Source: Curvibacter microcysteis (GTDB lineage Bacteria > Pseudomonadota > Gammaproteobacteria > Burkholderiales > Burkholderiaceae_C). From it: DNA of 64,000 nucleotides. A program made the translations under genes and the position numbers. The notes beneath the pieces are model-generated. The model had not been told where the DNA came from. It saw only the letters and a program-made list of their open reading frames with translations, and did no database searches. The stretch spans positions 1 to 64,000 of the forward strand of contig NZ_JAQSIO010000006.1 in the NCBI RefSeq assembly GCF_028649455.1, read 5' to 3'. Of the stretch, positions 9,363-18,072 are shown piece by piece (position 1 is the stretch's first letter; every line of letters begins with the position of its first letter).

Positions 9363-10088
9363 ATGCCCCGCTTCCACTGCCCTGCCCCCCTCGCCACCGG
9401 CACTGCCCTGAGCCTGCCGGCCGGCACCGCGCGCCATGTGCAGGTGCTGCGCCTGCAACCGGGCCACACCATCATCCTCTTCAACGGCGAGGGCGGCGAG
9501 TTCGAAGCCACCGTGACCCGCATGGGCCGCTCCGACGTCGACGTGGAGGTGGGTCTCCACCACGCCATCGAACGCGAGCTGAGCCGCGCCGTGCACCTGG
9601 TGGTGGCCATGCCCGCCAACGACCGCATGGACTGGTTGGTCGAAAAAGCCACCGAACTGGGCGCGGCCAGCATCCAGCCCGTGATGGCGGCGCACAACGT
9701 GCTGCGCCTCAAGGGAGAGCGCGCCGACAAAAAGGTGGCGCATTGGCAGGCCGTGGCCGTGGGCGCTTGCGAGCAGTGCGGGCGCAACCGCGTGCCCCTG
9801 CTGCACCCGGTGCTGGACCTGGCCGACTGGCTGCGCCGCGCCGGCCCCGTGGCGCCCGAGCAGACCCGCGTGCTGCTCTCGCTGCGCGAAGGCACCCGCC
9901 CCCTGGCGGCCCTGCCCTGGGCCCAGCACCCAGGCGCGCTGACCGTGCTCAACGGGCCCGAGGGCGGGCTCAACCGCGAAGAAGAAGACGCCGCCGTGGC
10001 CGCCGGCTTTGTGCCCGTCACCCTGGGCGCGCGCGTACTGCGCGCCGAAACCGCGCCCCTGGCGGTGTTGGCGGGCCTGCCAGACTGA
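9363..10088 (+). CDS. rsmE: 16S rRNA (uracil1498-N3)-methyltransferase RsmE
   Basis: A 241-residue SPOUT-class methyltransferase that methylates U1498 of 16S rRNA in the assembled 30S subunit. An N-terminal PUA-like domain (MPRFHCPAP to about residue 70) precedes a SPOUT domain. Its knot motifs are clear: MDWLVEKATELGAASIQPV, VLNGPEGGLNREEE (SAM site) and VTLGARVLRAETAPL. The ATG at 9363 is used; a TTG six bases earlier is also in frame. The stop overlaps the next gene's start (TGATG), so the two are probably co-translated. Confidence 0.95.
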   Translation: MPRFHCPAPLATGTALSLPAGTARHVQVLRLQPGHTIILFNGEGGEFEATVTRMGRSDVDVEVGLHHAIERELSRAVHLVVAMPANDRMDWLVEKATELGAASIQPVMAAHNVLRLKGERADKKVAHWQAVAVGACEQCGRNRVPLLHPVLDLADWLRRAGPVAPEQTRVLLSLREGTRPLAALPWAQHPGALTVLNGPEGGLNREEEDAAVAAGFVPVTLGARVLRAETAPLAVLAGLPD

Positions 10089-10576
10089 TGCTTGATTTTT
10101 CGCTGCTTGACTTTGACCTTCCCGACCTGAACCTGCCCACGCTGACCCACCAGCCCCCGGCCAGCCAGGCCGCTGTGGGGGCCGACCTGCCCCGGGCCAC
10201 CAGCGCGCCGCAATCCGAGTTCTTTGCGTCCGCCCCCGCCGAGCCACAGGCGCCTTGGGCCCCCCGCCTGGCGCGGCAGGCCGCCGTGCTGGAGGCTTGG
10301 CGGCGGCTGTGCCAGGGCCCTGCGGCAGGCTTGCCGCAGCGCATGGGCCTGTTCCTGACCCTGGCCGAGCAAGATGGCCCCCGGCTCAGCCGAGCGCAGA
10401 TCGCACAGCTCTGCCCGGACCAGCCCCATGAAGCCCTGGACCGGGCGCTCCATCGCCTGCGCGTCAGTGGCCTGCTGGCCTGGGAAGGCGGGCAGCGCCG
10501 CTACCTCATCACCCCGCTGGCACGGCAACTGGCGCGCTTGCTGCAGCCCTGGGGGCAGGCACCGACCTCGGCTTGA
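10088..10576 (+). CDS. Unrecognised protein, possible winged-helix C-terminus
   Basis: A 162-residue acidic-to-neutral protein that I do not recognise. The N-terminal part (MLDFSLLDFDLPDLNLPTL) is a repetitive Asp/Leu stretch. The C-terminal half looks helical and resembles a small helix-turn-helix fold: LSRAQIAQLCPDQPHEALDRALHRLRVSGLLAWEGGQRRYLITPLARQ (positions about 104-152) would fit helix-helix-recognition helix-wing. Its ATG shares a base with the rsmE stop codon, so translation is coupled to rsmE. Function unknown. Confidence 0.6.
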   Translation: MLDFSLLDFDLPDLNLPTLTHQPPASQAAVGADLPRATSAPQSEFFASAPAEPQAPWAPRLARQAAVLEAWRRLCQGPAAGLPQRMGLFLTLAEQDGPRLSRAQIAQLCPDQPHEALDRALHRLRVSGLLAWEGGQRRYLITPLARQLARLLQPWGQAPTSA

Positions 10577-10752
10577 CAGGGGCGAGGCCAGCCTGCCCCT
10601 TCACACCGGTCAGGGTGGGGGGCAACCCTGGCACAATCGTCGCCGAGATGGGGTGTCAGCCAGGTGGCTGAGGCCCACTTCGTTTGCGCTGCGCCAGCGC
10701 GTGCGGGCCCATCGATCTTTCACCTCATTCCATTTGAACCAGGAGAAGGCCG

Positions 10753-11709
10753 ATGTCGGGCTTTCAAGAGCACAACCCTTTGGACGCGCAGGGCGCCACG
10801 CCCTACACCCCGTCGACTTTCGACTGTGCGCCGCCCCCGCCCCCTTTGCCCGAGTTGCCGCTGTGGGGCCACTACACCGACACGTCGCTGCAAGTGCGCG
10901 CGGGCGTGATGCCCGGCATGCCCACGGCCCTGGCCGTGGTCGCCATGGACAACGTGCTGCGGCGCGAACACCAGCAAGCAGAGGACCAAGGCCGGGCGGA
11001 CGAAGCCCAGGCCCAACCCAGCCCCTCGGGCAGCGCGCCGGTGCCTCACCCCACCCGCCTGCGCTCGCAGGCGCCAGCGCCGAGCGCCGCCCCTGTCCCG
11101 ACCCCGATGCCAGACCTGTGCTGCCAAAGCACGGCCCAGGCGCTGGGCTGGCTGCAGGACAAGCTGCAAGCGCTGCGCGACGCCCGCCGTGACCGCGCGC
11201 GCACCCCGGCCCGTGTGGCCGGCGCCCTGTGGCTGGCGGCCTGGCTTTGGCCCGTGCTGATGCCCCGCTTGGCGGCCATGGTCCGCGTGCTGTTCCCGTA
11301 CCAAGAGGCGTTGCTGCTTGTGGGCTGGTGCCTGTGGGCGCTGGCCTTGGGCGTGGGCGTGTTCGCGCTGCGTCAGCGCTGGCGCGCCAGTCCCGCCGAG
11401 CAGGCCACGCGCCAGCTGCTGCGTTGTTGGCAGGCCGTGCTGCCCGAGGCGGGCATGGTCTTGACCCCGGCGCTGGCCGACCGCCTGTGTACCCAGGCGG
11501 GGCTCAGTGGGCTGTCGGTGCAGATCCGATTCTTCGAGTGGCAGGTGCCGGCGCGCCGGCTTCAGGCCCCGGTCGAAGGGCAAGCGCCTTTTGTGCTGAC
11601 CTTTGAACACGGCGACCTGGGTTACCCGCCGGCGGCCGAGCAGGCGCGCCTGCTCAGCTGCCACCCCAAGGAAAGCGTGGCGCGGCGCATGGAACGCCTT
11701 TTGGGCTGA
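10753..11709 (+). CDS. Unrecognised membrane protein with two central transmembrane helices
   Basis: A 318-residue protein preceded by a good ribosome site (AGGAGAAGG). The N-terminal third is Pro/Ala-rich and probably disordered. Two hydrophobic helices follow (about residues 154-175 and 187-207), then a basic 240-318 region with aromatic/charged residues that may be a folded cytoplasmic domain (RFFEWQVPARRL, FVLTFEHGDLGYPP). Cysteines CC lie before the first helix. No family motif is evident. A 69-codon gene follows after four bases, so the pair probably forms a small operon. Confidence 0.6.
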   Translation: MSGFQEHNPLDAQGATPYTPSTFDCAPPPPPLPELPLWGHYTDTSLQVRAGVMPGMPTALAVVAMDNVLRREHQQAEDQGRADEAQAQPSPSGSAPVPHPTRLRSQAPAPSAAPVPTPMPDLCCQSTAQALGWLQDKLQALRDARRDRARTPARVAGALWLAAWLWPVLMPRLAAMVRVLFPYQEALLLVGWCLWALALGVGVFALRQRWRASPAEQATRQLLRCWQAVLPEAGMVLTPALADRLCTQAGLSGLSVQIRFFEWQVPARRLQAPVEGQAPFVLTFEHGDLGYPPAAEQARLLSCHPKESVARRMERLLG

Positions 11710-11713
11710 GACC

Positions 11714-11923
11714 ATGAGCCCGCTTCCACCCCAACCCCCATCCCAAGCCCAACCCCCAGCCCCGGCTGAGCCCGACACCCTGGCCGCCCCCAAGGCCCCG
11801 GACTGGGACGCCCTGCTCGAAAGCCCCGCCAGCCTCGCCTTGCTGGACCAATGGGTGGCTCAGGCGCAGGCGGAAATGGCCGCCGGGTCGGATGAGCCCA
11901 CGCGCCCCCCCGCCCCCCCCTGA
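11714..11923 (+). CDS. Small unrecognised protein (69 aa)
   Basis: A 69-residue Pro/Ala-rich polypeptide whose central part, DWDALLESPASLALLDQWVAQA, looks like an amphipathic helix. The ATG lies four bases after the preceding stop codon, which argues for a real coupled gene. Its 3' end overlaps the 3' end of the convergent P450 gene by 64 bases. Function unknown; the composition bias means a spurious ORF cannot be fully excluded. Confidence 0.5.
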   Translation: MSPLPPQPPSQAQPPAPAEPDTLAAPKAPDWDALLESPASLALLDQWVAQAQAEMAAGSDEPTRPPAPP

Positions 11924-13347
11924 CGCCGCTGCAGCCGCAAGCGGACACCCCCCCGGGGGCGCAGGGTCACATTCATGTCCGGCAGGCCCTGGGGCTCGGG
12001 CTGGCCCAGCGCCAGGGTGTAGCGCTGCAGCAGCATGGCCGCCACCAGGCCCATCTCCATCAGCGCAAAGTGCTGGCCCAGACAGACCCGGGGGCCCACG
12101 CCAAAAGGCATCCAGGCGCTGCGCGGCAGCGGTGGCGCGTCGGGCAGAAAGCGTTCGGGGCGGAAGGCTTCGGGCTCGCTGAACCAGCGCGGATCGCGGT
12201 GCAGCACCCAGGGGCTGATGCGCAGCAGCGCGCCGCGCGGGATCTGCCAGCCGCCCAGGGTGATGTTGGCCGTGGTGCGTCGGCTCATCAGCGCGCCCAC
12301 GGGCGGGTACAGGCGCAGCGCCTCCTTCAGGCTGGCGTTGAGCCAGACCAGTTGCGGCACATCGTCTGCCGTGGGCTCGCGCGTGCCCAGCACCTGGTCC
12401 ACCTCGGCGTGCAGGCGCTGCGCCAGCTCGGGGTGGCGGGCCAGCAGCAGGCTCCACCACAGCAAGGCCGTGGCCGAGGTTTCATGGCCGGCCTGAAAAC
12501 TCACCATGCACTGGTCAAAGACTTCGCGCGGGCTGAGCGCGGCGCCGTCGCTCTCATCGCGCGCGGCCAGCAGCCGGGCCAGCAGGTCCTCGCGCTCGGG
12601 CGCGGCCGGGGCCTGGCGGCGCGCCTCGATGTGGCGCCCGATCAGGCTGCGCAGGCGGTGCAGGGCCTGCCGCTTGGCGGCCTTGCCCGGCAGGGGCAGC
12701 CAGTCGGGCAGGGTCAGGGGGTAGAACATCTCGCGCATGGCGGTTTCGCTCAGGGTCTGGGTCGCCCCGCTGGCGCTGTGAACCTCCTCCGGCGTGGCCG
12801 CGTGGCTGAACAGGGTGCGCATGATCACATCCATGGTCAGCTGCGAGAACAACGCGTCCATCGCCACCGTGCCCTGCTGCTGCCCTGCGGGCAGGGCCTG
12901 GTCCAGGCCTTGGGCGGCGGCCTCGGTCATGAGCCGCGCATAGCCGGCCACGCGCTTGGGGGTGAAGGCCGGCATCAGCAGGCGGCGCTGGCGTTGCCAG
13001 GTGGCCCCCTCGGTGACCAGCACGCTGCGGCCGAACACCTGCTCGAACACCGCCACCCCGCGCTCCCAGCGCACCAGGTGCTCGGCCTGGTCGACCAGGG
13101 CCTCGCGCACCAGCTCCGGGCTGTTCAGGTCGTAGGCGCGTTCGTTGGCGATGTGCATCAGGCTCAGGTCGCCATGGTCGCGCTGCAGGCCGGTGACAAA
13201 GCCCAGGTAGTCGCGGCGCATGGCGCGCAGCAGCGGCAGACCGAACCAACCGGCGCGGGGGCCGGGCGGATCACCGGCCCGTGGGGCGGGCTGGGCCTGG
13301 GTAGGGGCGGTGCGGGTGGGGTGGGAGGTCGATGTGGCGTGGTTCAT
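11860..13347 (-). CDS. Cytochrome P450
   Basis: A 495-residue haem-thiolate mono-oxygenase. Diagnostic motifs are AGHETSATAL in the I helix (oxygen activation Thr), KEALRLYPP (ExxR of the K helix), FRPERF, and the haem loop MPFGVGPRVCLGQHFAL with the axial Cys. The ATG at 13347 is chosen. An in-frame ATG at 13398 exists, and starting further upstream would run into the divergent AraC gene. The C-terminus carries about 20 extra residues created by the overlap with the convergent small gene. A divergent AraC-type regulator 100 bases away probably controls it. No ferredoxin or reductase gene is adjacent, so the redox partner is encoded elsewhere. Substrate unknown. Confidence 0.92.
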   Translation of the reverse strand: MNHATSTSHPTRTAPTQAQPAPRAGDPPGPRAGWFGLPLLRAMRRDYLGFVTGLQRDHGDLSLMHIANERAYDLNSPELVREALVDQAEHLVRWERGVAVFEQVFGRSVLVTEGATWQRQRRLLMPAFTPKRVAGYARLMTEAAAQGLDQALPAGQQQGTVAMDALFSQLTMDVIMRTLFSHAATPEEVHSASGATQTLSETAMREMFYPLTLPDWLPLPGKAAKRQALHRLRSLIGRHIEARRQAPAAPEREDLLARLLAARDESDGAALSPREVFDQCMVSFQAGHETSATALLWWSLLLARHPELAQRLHAEVDQVLGTREPTADDVPQLVWLNASLKEALRLYPPVGALMSRRTTANITLGGWQIPRGALLRISPWVLHRDPRWFSEPEAFRPERFLPDAPPLPRSAWMPFGVGPRVCLGQHFALMEMGLVAAMLLQRYTLALGQPEPQGLPDMNVTLRPRGGVRLRLQRRQGGAGGRVGSSDPAAISACA

Positions 13348-13446
13348 GTCCGCCAGCGTGCCGGCACCGGCGCCGGGGGTATAGAACAAATTCGACATCG
13401 CAGGGGCTTGGTGGCCCGGGCGGCGGCGCCGTTTTAGACTCCGCTC

Positions 13447-14328
13447 ATGCTGCCAACCCCCTCCTTGCTGGGCGCGCCGACCCGCCTGTACCTGCCCCGC
13501 CCTTCGCTGGTGGCCTGCGTTCGCGGCACCATGGTGCGCAGCACCGTGGGCCTGGACTGGGCCGATGAGCAGCGTTTCAACCACTTCCCGGCCACCCCCT
13601 TGTGCAGCCTGGGCTGGTGGTTTGAAGGCAGTGGCGAGCTGCTGGCGCGGGGCGCACCGGCGGCCCTGCACTCACCGCGTCGGCCCTATGGCTCGCGCCT
13701 GGTGTTTGGCGGGCCGCAGACCGGCCCCTCCATCACCTGGAACCCTGGTCCCGCCCACGGCATGATGGTGATGATCATGCCGGACGCGTTGCAAAGTCTC
13801 ACCGGGCTGGACGTGGGGGCTTGGGTGGACCGCATCGGCGACCTGCGCGAAGCCCTGCCCGCTGACTGGGTGGCCATGGCCGAAGCCGTGCTGGCCCAGC
13901 CCGACGACGCACGCCGCGTGGCCTGTGTGGAGGACTTCCTTGAGCCGCGCTGGCAGGCGGTGCGGCCCCAGCGGCTTTTGCAGGCCCAGCGCTACCAAGA
14001 CTGGGCGCAGTCGATGGCGATGCGCGCCGCCACCTCATCGGTCGGGCGCAGCCTGCGCCAGGTGGAGCGCCGCATCAAACACTGGGCGGGCCAGCCCATG
14101 CGCGAGCTGCGTGGCTTTGGGCGCTCCGAGCAGGTTTTCTTCCAGGCCCTGGCCGAAGCCGACGAAGGCCAACGCCCGCGCTGGGCCGAGCTGGCCGAGG
14201 CCAGCGGCTACGCCGATCAATCCCACCTGTGCCGTGAAACCCGACGCATCACTGGCTTTGCACCGCAGGAGCTGATGCAGCGCATGACGCACGACGAAGG
14301 CTTTTGGAGCTACCGGCTGTGGCAATGA
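13447..14328 (+). CDS. AraC-family transcriptional regulator
   Basis: A 293-residue protein with a C-terminal AraC-type double helix-turn-helix: the second HTH and tail are seen in WAELAEASGYADQSHLCRETRRITGFAPQELMQRM. The N-terminal half (to about residue 180) is a variable sensor region with several aromatic residues. It is transcribed away from the P450 gene across a 99-base spacer and is its likely regulator. The ligand cannot be inferred. Confidence 0.85.
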   Translation: MLPTPSLLGAPTRLYLPRPSLVACVRGTMVRSTVGLDWADEQRFNHFPATPLCSLGWWFEGSGELLARGAPAALHSPRRPYGSRLVFGGPQTGPSITWNPGPAHGMMVMIMPDALQSLTGLDVGAWVDRIGDLREALPADWVAMAEAVLAQPDDARRVACVEDFLEPRWQAVRPQRLLQAQRYQDWAQSMAMRAATSSVGRSLRQVERRIKHWAGQPMRELRGFGRSEQVFFQALAEADEGQRPRWAELAEASGYADQSHLCRETRRITGFAPQELMQRMTHDEGFWSYRLWQ

Positions 14329-14341
14329 GCCGGGGGTGACC

Positions 14342-15031
14342 TCAAGGCATGGGCAGGCAGTGCAGTGCGCTGGGCGCACCCCGGGCCGAGGTGGCGGGCG
14401 CCAGGCCTTGCAGCACCACGCTGCCGAGCTCGGGCAGGTAGACCACGCTGGCCGGGCCGAGCGCGCTGTAGTGCGGGCTGTCCTTGAGCGTCTCTTCAAA
14501 CACCGCCTGCACCCCGCTGAGCACATGTTCGATCACCAGGCGCCGCTGCCCGCTGTAGCGCAGTGCGCTGTCCGCCACTTTGCTGGGGGGGACGCGCCGA
14601 GTCTGGCCTTCAAAGCTCAGGCGCAGGCGCAGGGCACCGTCGTGGCTCAGGCACTGGCCTTGCAGGCCGCTCAGGCAGTCGGCCGGCAGGGCGCGTTCGG
14701 TGTCGGGCCAGGGCAGCAGCTCGGCCTCGAGCAGGCGCTCAGCGGCCCAGGGCTTGAGCGCCGGGCAGGCGCGTGGGCTGCTGGGCGGCTCCAGCGCCCA
14801 CAGCTGGGCAGGGCTGGGCTGCTCGGGGCCTGGGTGACCGCGGGCCACGGTGCCGACAAAGTACTGTCCCTGTTCGTTGCGCCACCAATGGCGGGGCGCT
14901 TCGGCGTGCGCCGTGGCGCGGCTGTCGGGCTGCGGCATGGGGCGCAGCGGCCAGGGGCCGCGCACGGCGGTCATGGCGCCCCAGGCGCCAGGTCCCAGGC
15001 TGCACAGCAGCAGCACAAGCAAAACACGCAT
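14342..15031 (-). CDS. Secreted or periplasmic protein of unknown function
   Basis: A 229-residue protein beginning with a clear Sec signal peptide (MRVLLVLLLCSLGPGAWG). The mature part has paired cysteines (DCLSGLQGQCLSHDG) that could form a disulfide, and a beta-rich LRLRLSFEGQTRRV region. I do not recognise a family. It lies between the AraC gene (convergent) and the ThDP-enzyme gene (same strand, 114 bases upstream). Confidence 0.6.
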   Translation of the reverse strand: MRVLLVLLLCSLGPGAWGAMTAVRGPWPLRPMPQPDSRATAHAEAPRHWWRNEQGQYFVGTVARGHPGPEQPSPAQLWALEPPSSPRACPALKPWAAERLLEAELLPWPDTERALPADCLSGLQGQCLSHDGALRLRLSFEGQTRRVPPSKVADSALRYSGQRRLVIEHVLSGVQAVFEETLKDSPHYSALGPASVVYLPELGSVVLQGLAPATSARGAPSALHCLPMP

Positions 15032-15145
15032 GGGGCAATCGGGGCAGGAGTTCGGGCCTTGCAGTGTAGCCAGACCGGCTTCGCACCCCGTCCGCCCCCG
15101 GCCGGCCCAACCCGCGCAGGGGGCCAGCGGGGGCGCTGGGGCGGG

Positions 15146-16834
15146 TCAGCGCCGCGCCAGCGCGGCCTGGCGCAGGCCCTGCAAAGTGCCCGTGGGCGTG
15201 ATGGCTTCGGGGTCCAGCAGGCAGTGCAGCACGGCGGGCAGGCCGCTGGCGCGGGCGCGCGCCAGGGCGGGGGCAAAGTCTTCGGTGCGTTCCACGCGCT
15301 CGCCGTGGCCGCCAAAGGCGCGGGCATAGGCGCAGAAGTCCGGGTTCTTCAGTGCGGTGGCGCTGACGCGGCCCGGGTACTCACGTTCCTGGTGCATGCG
15401 GATGGTGCCGTACATGGCGTTGTCCAGCAGCACCACCAGCAGGGGCAGGCCGTACTGCACGGCGGTGGCGAACTCCTGGCCGTGCATCATGAAGTCGCCG
15501 TCGCCGGCAAACACCACCACGTCGCGTTGTGGCCACAGGCGCTTGGCGCCCACCCCGGCGGGCAGGCCGTAGCCCATGGAGCCGCTGGTGGGGGCCAGCT
15601 GGCTGGCGTAGTGGCGGAAGGGCCAGAAGCGGTGCACCCAGGTGGCAAAGTTGCCGGCGCCGTTGCAGAAGATGGTGTCGGCGGGCAGCTCGGCGCGCAG
15701 CTGCTGCATCACCTCGCCCATTTGCAGCGGGCCGGGAATGCGGATGGCGGCCGGGTCGCTCCAGCGCAGGTAGTCGGCGTGGATGGCCTCGGTCTGGGCG
15801 CTCCAGGGGCGTTGTTCAGGGGCCGGCAGGGCGGCCAGCGCGGCGGCCAGGGCCTGGGGCGTGGCGTGCAGGGCCAGACTGGGGCGGTACAGGCGGCCCA
15901 GCTCGTCGGCGTCGGCGTGGGCGTGCACCAGGGCTTGGCGCGGGTTGGGGATGTCCAGCAGGGTGTAGCCCTGCGACGGCACCTCGGACAGGCGCCCGCC
16001 CAGCAGCACCACCAGATCGGAGTCGCGGATGCGCGCCAGCAACTGCGGGTTGGCCCCCAGGCCCAAGTCGCCGCCGTAGCAGGGGTGGTCGGCCGGGAAC
16101 AGCATCTGGCGGCGGAAGGAGCAAAACACTGGCAGCTGCCAGGCGCTGGCAAAGCGCGCCAGGTCCTGCACCGCTGGGGCCGACCAGCGGCTGCCGCCGA
16201 CGATCAGCACCGGCCGTTCTGCGGCCTGCAAGCGGGTCTGCAGCTCGGCCAGGTCGGCCGCGCCGGGGTGGGTCTCAGCCACGCGGTACGGCTGGGCGTT
16301 GGCCACGCTGCAGGCCTCGGTCAGCATGTCCTCGGGCAGGGCCACCACCACGGGGCCGGGGCGGCCTGAGGTGGCGACGTGGAAGGCGCGCGAGATCAGC
16401 TCGGGCAGGCGCGCCGGGTCGTCGATCTGCACCACCCACTTGCTCATGGTGCCGAAGACGGCGCCGTAGTCCAGTTCCTGGAAGGCCTCACGCCCCAGGG
16501 CCTCACGCGCCACCTGGCCAACGAACAGGATCAGCGGCGTGGAATCCTGGTGCGCGATGTGCACCCCGGCGGCGGCGTTGGTGGCGCCGGGGCCGCGTGT
16601 CACAAAGCAGATGCCCGGCTGGCCGGTCAGCTTGCCCTGGGCTTCGGCCATCATGGCCGCGCCCCCTTCTTGGCGGCACACAGTGACCGCGATGTCGGCG
16701 TCGTGCAGGGCATCCAGCACAGCCAGGTAGCTTTCGCCGGGCACGCAAAACAGTTGCTGCACCCCGTGCAGGATCAGCTGGTCCACCAGAACCTGGCCAC
16801 CGGTGCGGGGAGTGAGGGCTTGAGGGCTTGTCAT
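15146..16834 (-). CDS. Thiamine-diphosphate-dependent enzyme, acetolactate synthase-like
   Basis: A 562-residue enzyme with the three-domain layout of the acetolactate synthase/benzoylformate decarboxylase superfamily. VCRQEGGAAMMAEA contains the Glu that activates ThDP (about residue 57); FVTRGPGATNAAAGVHIA follows it. The central Rossmann-like domain carries RPVLIVGGSRWSAPAVQ, and the C-terminal ThDP domain has VVVFAGDGDFMMHGQEFATA with the GDG metal/diphosphate motif and LLDNAMYGTIRMHQ. It is probably not the biosynthetic IlvB, because no small subunit gene is adjacent and a LysR gene is divergent. Starting at 16834 gives MTSPQALTPRTGGQ, the normal length. The exact reaction cannot be assigned. 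Confidence 0.85.
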   Translation of the reverse strand: MTSPQALTPRTGGQVLVDQLILHGVQQLFCVPGESYLAVLDALHDADIAVTVCRQEGGAAMMAEAQGKLTGQPGICFVTRGPGATNAAAGVHIAHQDSTPLILFVGQVAREALGREAFQELDYGAVFGTMSKWVVQIDDPARLPELISRAFHVATSGRPGPVVVALPEDMLTEACSVANAQPYRVAETHPGAADLAELQTRLQAAERPVLIVGGSRWSAPAVQDLARFASAWQLPVFCSFRRQMLFPADHPCYGGDLGLGANPQLLARIRDSDLVVLLGGRLSEVPSQGYTLLDIPNPRQALVHAHADADELGRLYRPSLALHATPQALAAALAALPAPEQRPWSAQTEAIHADYLRWSDPAAIRIPGPLQMGEVMQQLRAELPADTIFCNGAGNFATWVHRFWPFRHYASQLAPTSGSMGYGLPAGVGAKRLWPQRDVVVFAGDGDFMMHGQEFATAVQYGLPLLVVLLDNAMYGTIRMHQEREYPGRVSATALKNPDFCAYARAFGGHGERVERTEDFAPALARARASGLPAVLHCLLDPEAITPTGTLQGLRQAALARR

Positions 16835-16934
16835 AAGGGCTTTTGAAAACAACAGGACAGCGCGCCCCCGGCCGGGTGGCGGCTGGGCGATGGTGGGGCA
16901 AAACGGGTCGGCGCGATACTGAAAAAACCTGAAG

Positions 16935-16959
16935 ACTTGATGCCGTTTCAACATCAAGT
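16935..16959. promoter_or_regulatory. Inverted repeat, candidate LysR-type operator
   Basis: ACTTGATG (16935-16942) and CATCAAGT (16952-16959) are perfect 8-bp arms separated by nine bases, in the intergenic region between the ThDP-enzyme gene and the divergent LysR gene. The dyad contains the T-N11-A layout usual for LysR boxes. Confidence 0.6.
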
Positions 16960-17033
16960 GCCCCGCCCGCAGGGTGGCAGGCCCTGTGATCTGCGCTAAG
17001 GTAGCGGCTTGCTTCATGCCCCGAGGTCATCAC

Positions 17034-17948
17034 ATGCTGCGTCGCAACCTGCTCCCCGCCCTGCCCGGCCTGCTGGCTTTTGAAGCGGCGGCGCGCCACG
17101 CCAGCATCTCGCGCGCGGCGGCCGAGCTGCACCTGACCCAGGGCGCGGTGTCGCGCCAGATCCACCAGCTCGAAGAGCAGCTCGGCGTGGCATTGTTCCA
17201 CCGGGTGCGCCAGCGTGTGGTGTTGACCGACCCAGGCCGCATCTACGCCGGCGAGCTGCGCCCGCTGCTGCGCCAGTTGGGCGAAACCACGCAGAAGGTG
17301 ATGAGTTTTGCCGGTGCGGGCGGTGTGCTCAACCTGGCCGTGCTGCCCACTTTTGGCACGCGCTGGCTGGCGCCGCGCCTGGGCCGCTTTCTGGCCCTGC
17401 ACCCGCAGGCCGGCCTGAACGTGGCCACGCGCACCGAGCCCTTTGACTTTGACACCGAGCCTTTTGACGCCGCCATCCACTTCGGGGCCCCGCACTGGGC
17501 CGGTGCGGCGTGCCACCCACTGATGCACGAGGAGGTGGTGGCTTTGTGCAGCCCGGCCTACCAGCGCGCGCAGCGCCTGCGCCGCAGCGCCGACCTGGCG
17601 CGCGCGGTGCGCCTGCAACAGACCACCCGCCCCCTGCTGTGGGCCGAGTGGTTTGCCGCCGCCGGACAACCCGTGGAGCAGGCCGCGCGCGGCCCGCGCT
17701 TCGAGCAGTTCGCCATGATGGCCCAGGCCGCCGTGCATGGCCTGGGGGCGGCCTTGCTGCCGCGCTTTTTGGTGCAGGACGAGATCAGCAGCGGGGCCCT
17801 GGTCGTGCTGCCCGGCCCGCAGCTGCAAGGCCCCGAGGCCTACCACCTGGTGGTGCCCGATGCGCGCGCCCACAACCCCCTGGTGCAGGCCTTCCAGGCC
17901 TGGTTGCTGGCGGAGGTCCAGGCCGAGGGGGCGGCCGCGCCGGCCTGA
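17034..17948 (+). CDS. LysR-family transcriptional regulator (GcvA/DsdC-like)
   Basis: A 304-residue regulator with the N-terminal winged HTH (LPALPGLLAFEAAARHASISRAAAELHLTQGAVSRQIHQLEEQLG) and a periplasmic-binding-protein-like effector domain. The pattern LLAFEAAARH.S.SRAA.EL..TQGAVSRQI is typical of the GcvA/DsdC branch. ATG at 17034 is preferred because CGAGG lies 8-12 bases upstream; an ATG at 17016 is also in frame. It is divergent from the ThDP enzyme and probably controls it through the dyad at 16935-16959. Confidence 0.9.
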   Translation: MLRRNLLPALPGLLAFEAAARHASISRAAAELHLTQGAVSRQIHQLEEQLGVALFHRVRQRVVLTDPGRIYAGELRPLLRQLGETTQKVMSFAGAGGVLNLAVLPTFGTRWLAPRLGRFLALHPQAGLNVATRTEPFDFDTEPFDAAIHFGAPHWAGAACHPLMHEEVVALCSPAYQRAQRLRRSADLARAVRLQQTTRPLLWAEWFAAAGQPVEQAARGPRFEQFAMMAQAAVHGLGAALLPRFLVQDEISSGALVVLPGPQLQGPEAYHLVVPDARAHNPLVQAFQAWLLAEVQAEGAAAPA

Positions 17949-18072
17949 GCCGGGTGGACCGGGGGGCTGGGCTGAGCGACGCCCGCGGGCCTGGGGTGTC
18001 GCCACGGGACGGCATTGGGGTGGCGATAGCCGCTACGATGGTGGGTTACGCCCCTCTTTGAGTGCTCACCTG

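Noticed and set aside
8111-10528. An 805-codon open frame on the minus strand opposite amgK and rsmE
   Set aside because: It runs antisense to two clearly recognised genes and its translation is low-complexity (Gly/Ala/Arg/His-rich). High GC makes long antisense frames common here.
14336-16369. A 677-codon plus-strand frame opposite the secreted orphan and the ThDP-enzyme gene
   Set aside because: Shadow ORF with repetitive Gly/Ala/Gln composition; the opposite strand encodes motif-bearing proteins.
15146-16834. Assigning the ThDP enzyme as biosynthetic acetolactate synthase IlvB
   Set aside because: No ilvN partner is adjacent and the divergent LysR gene points to an inducible unit; only a superfamily-level call is supported.
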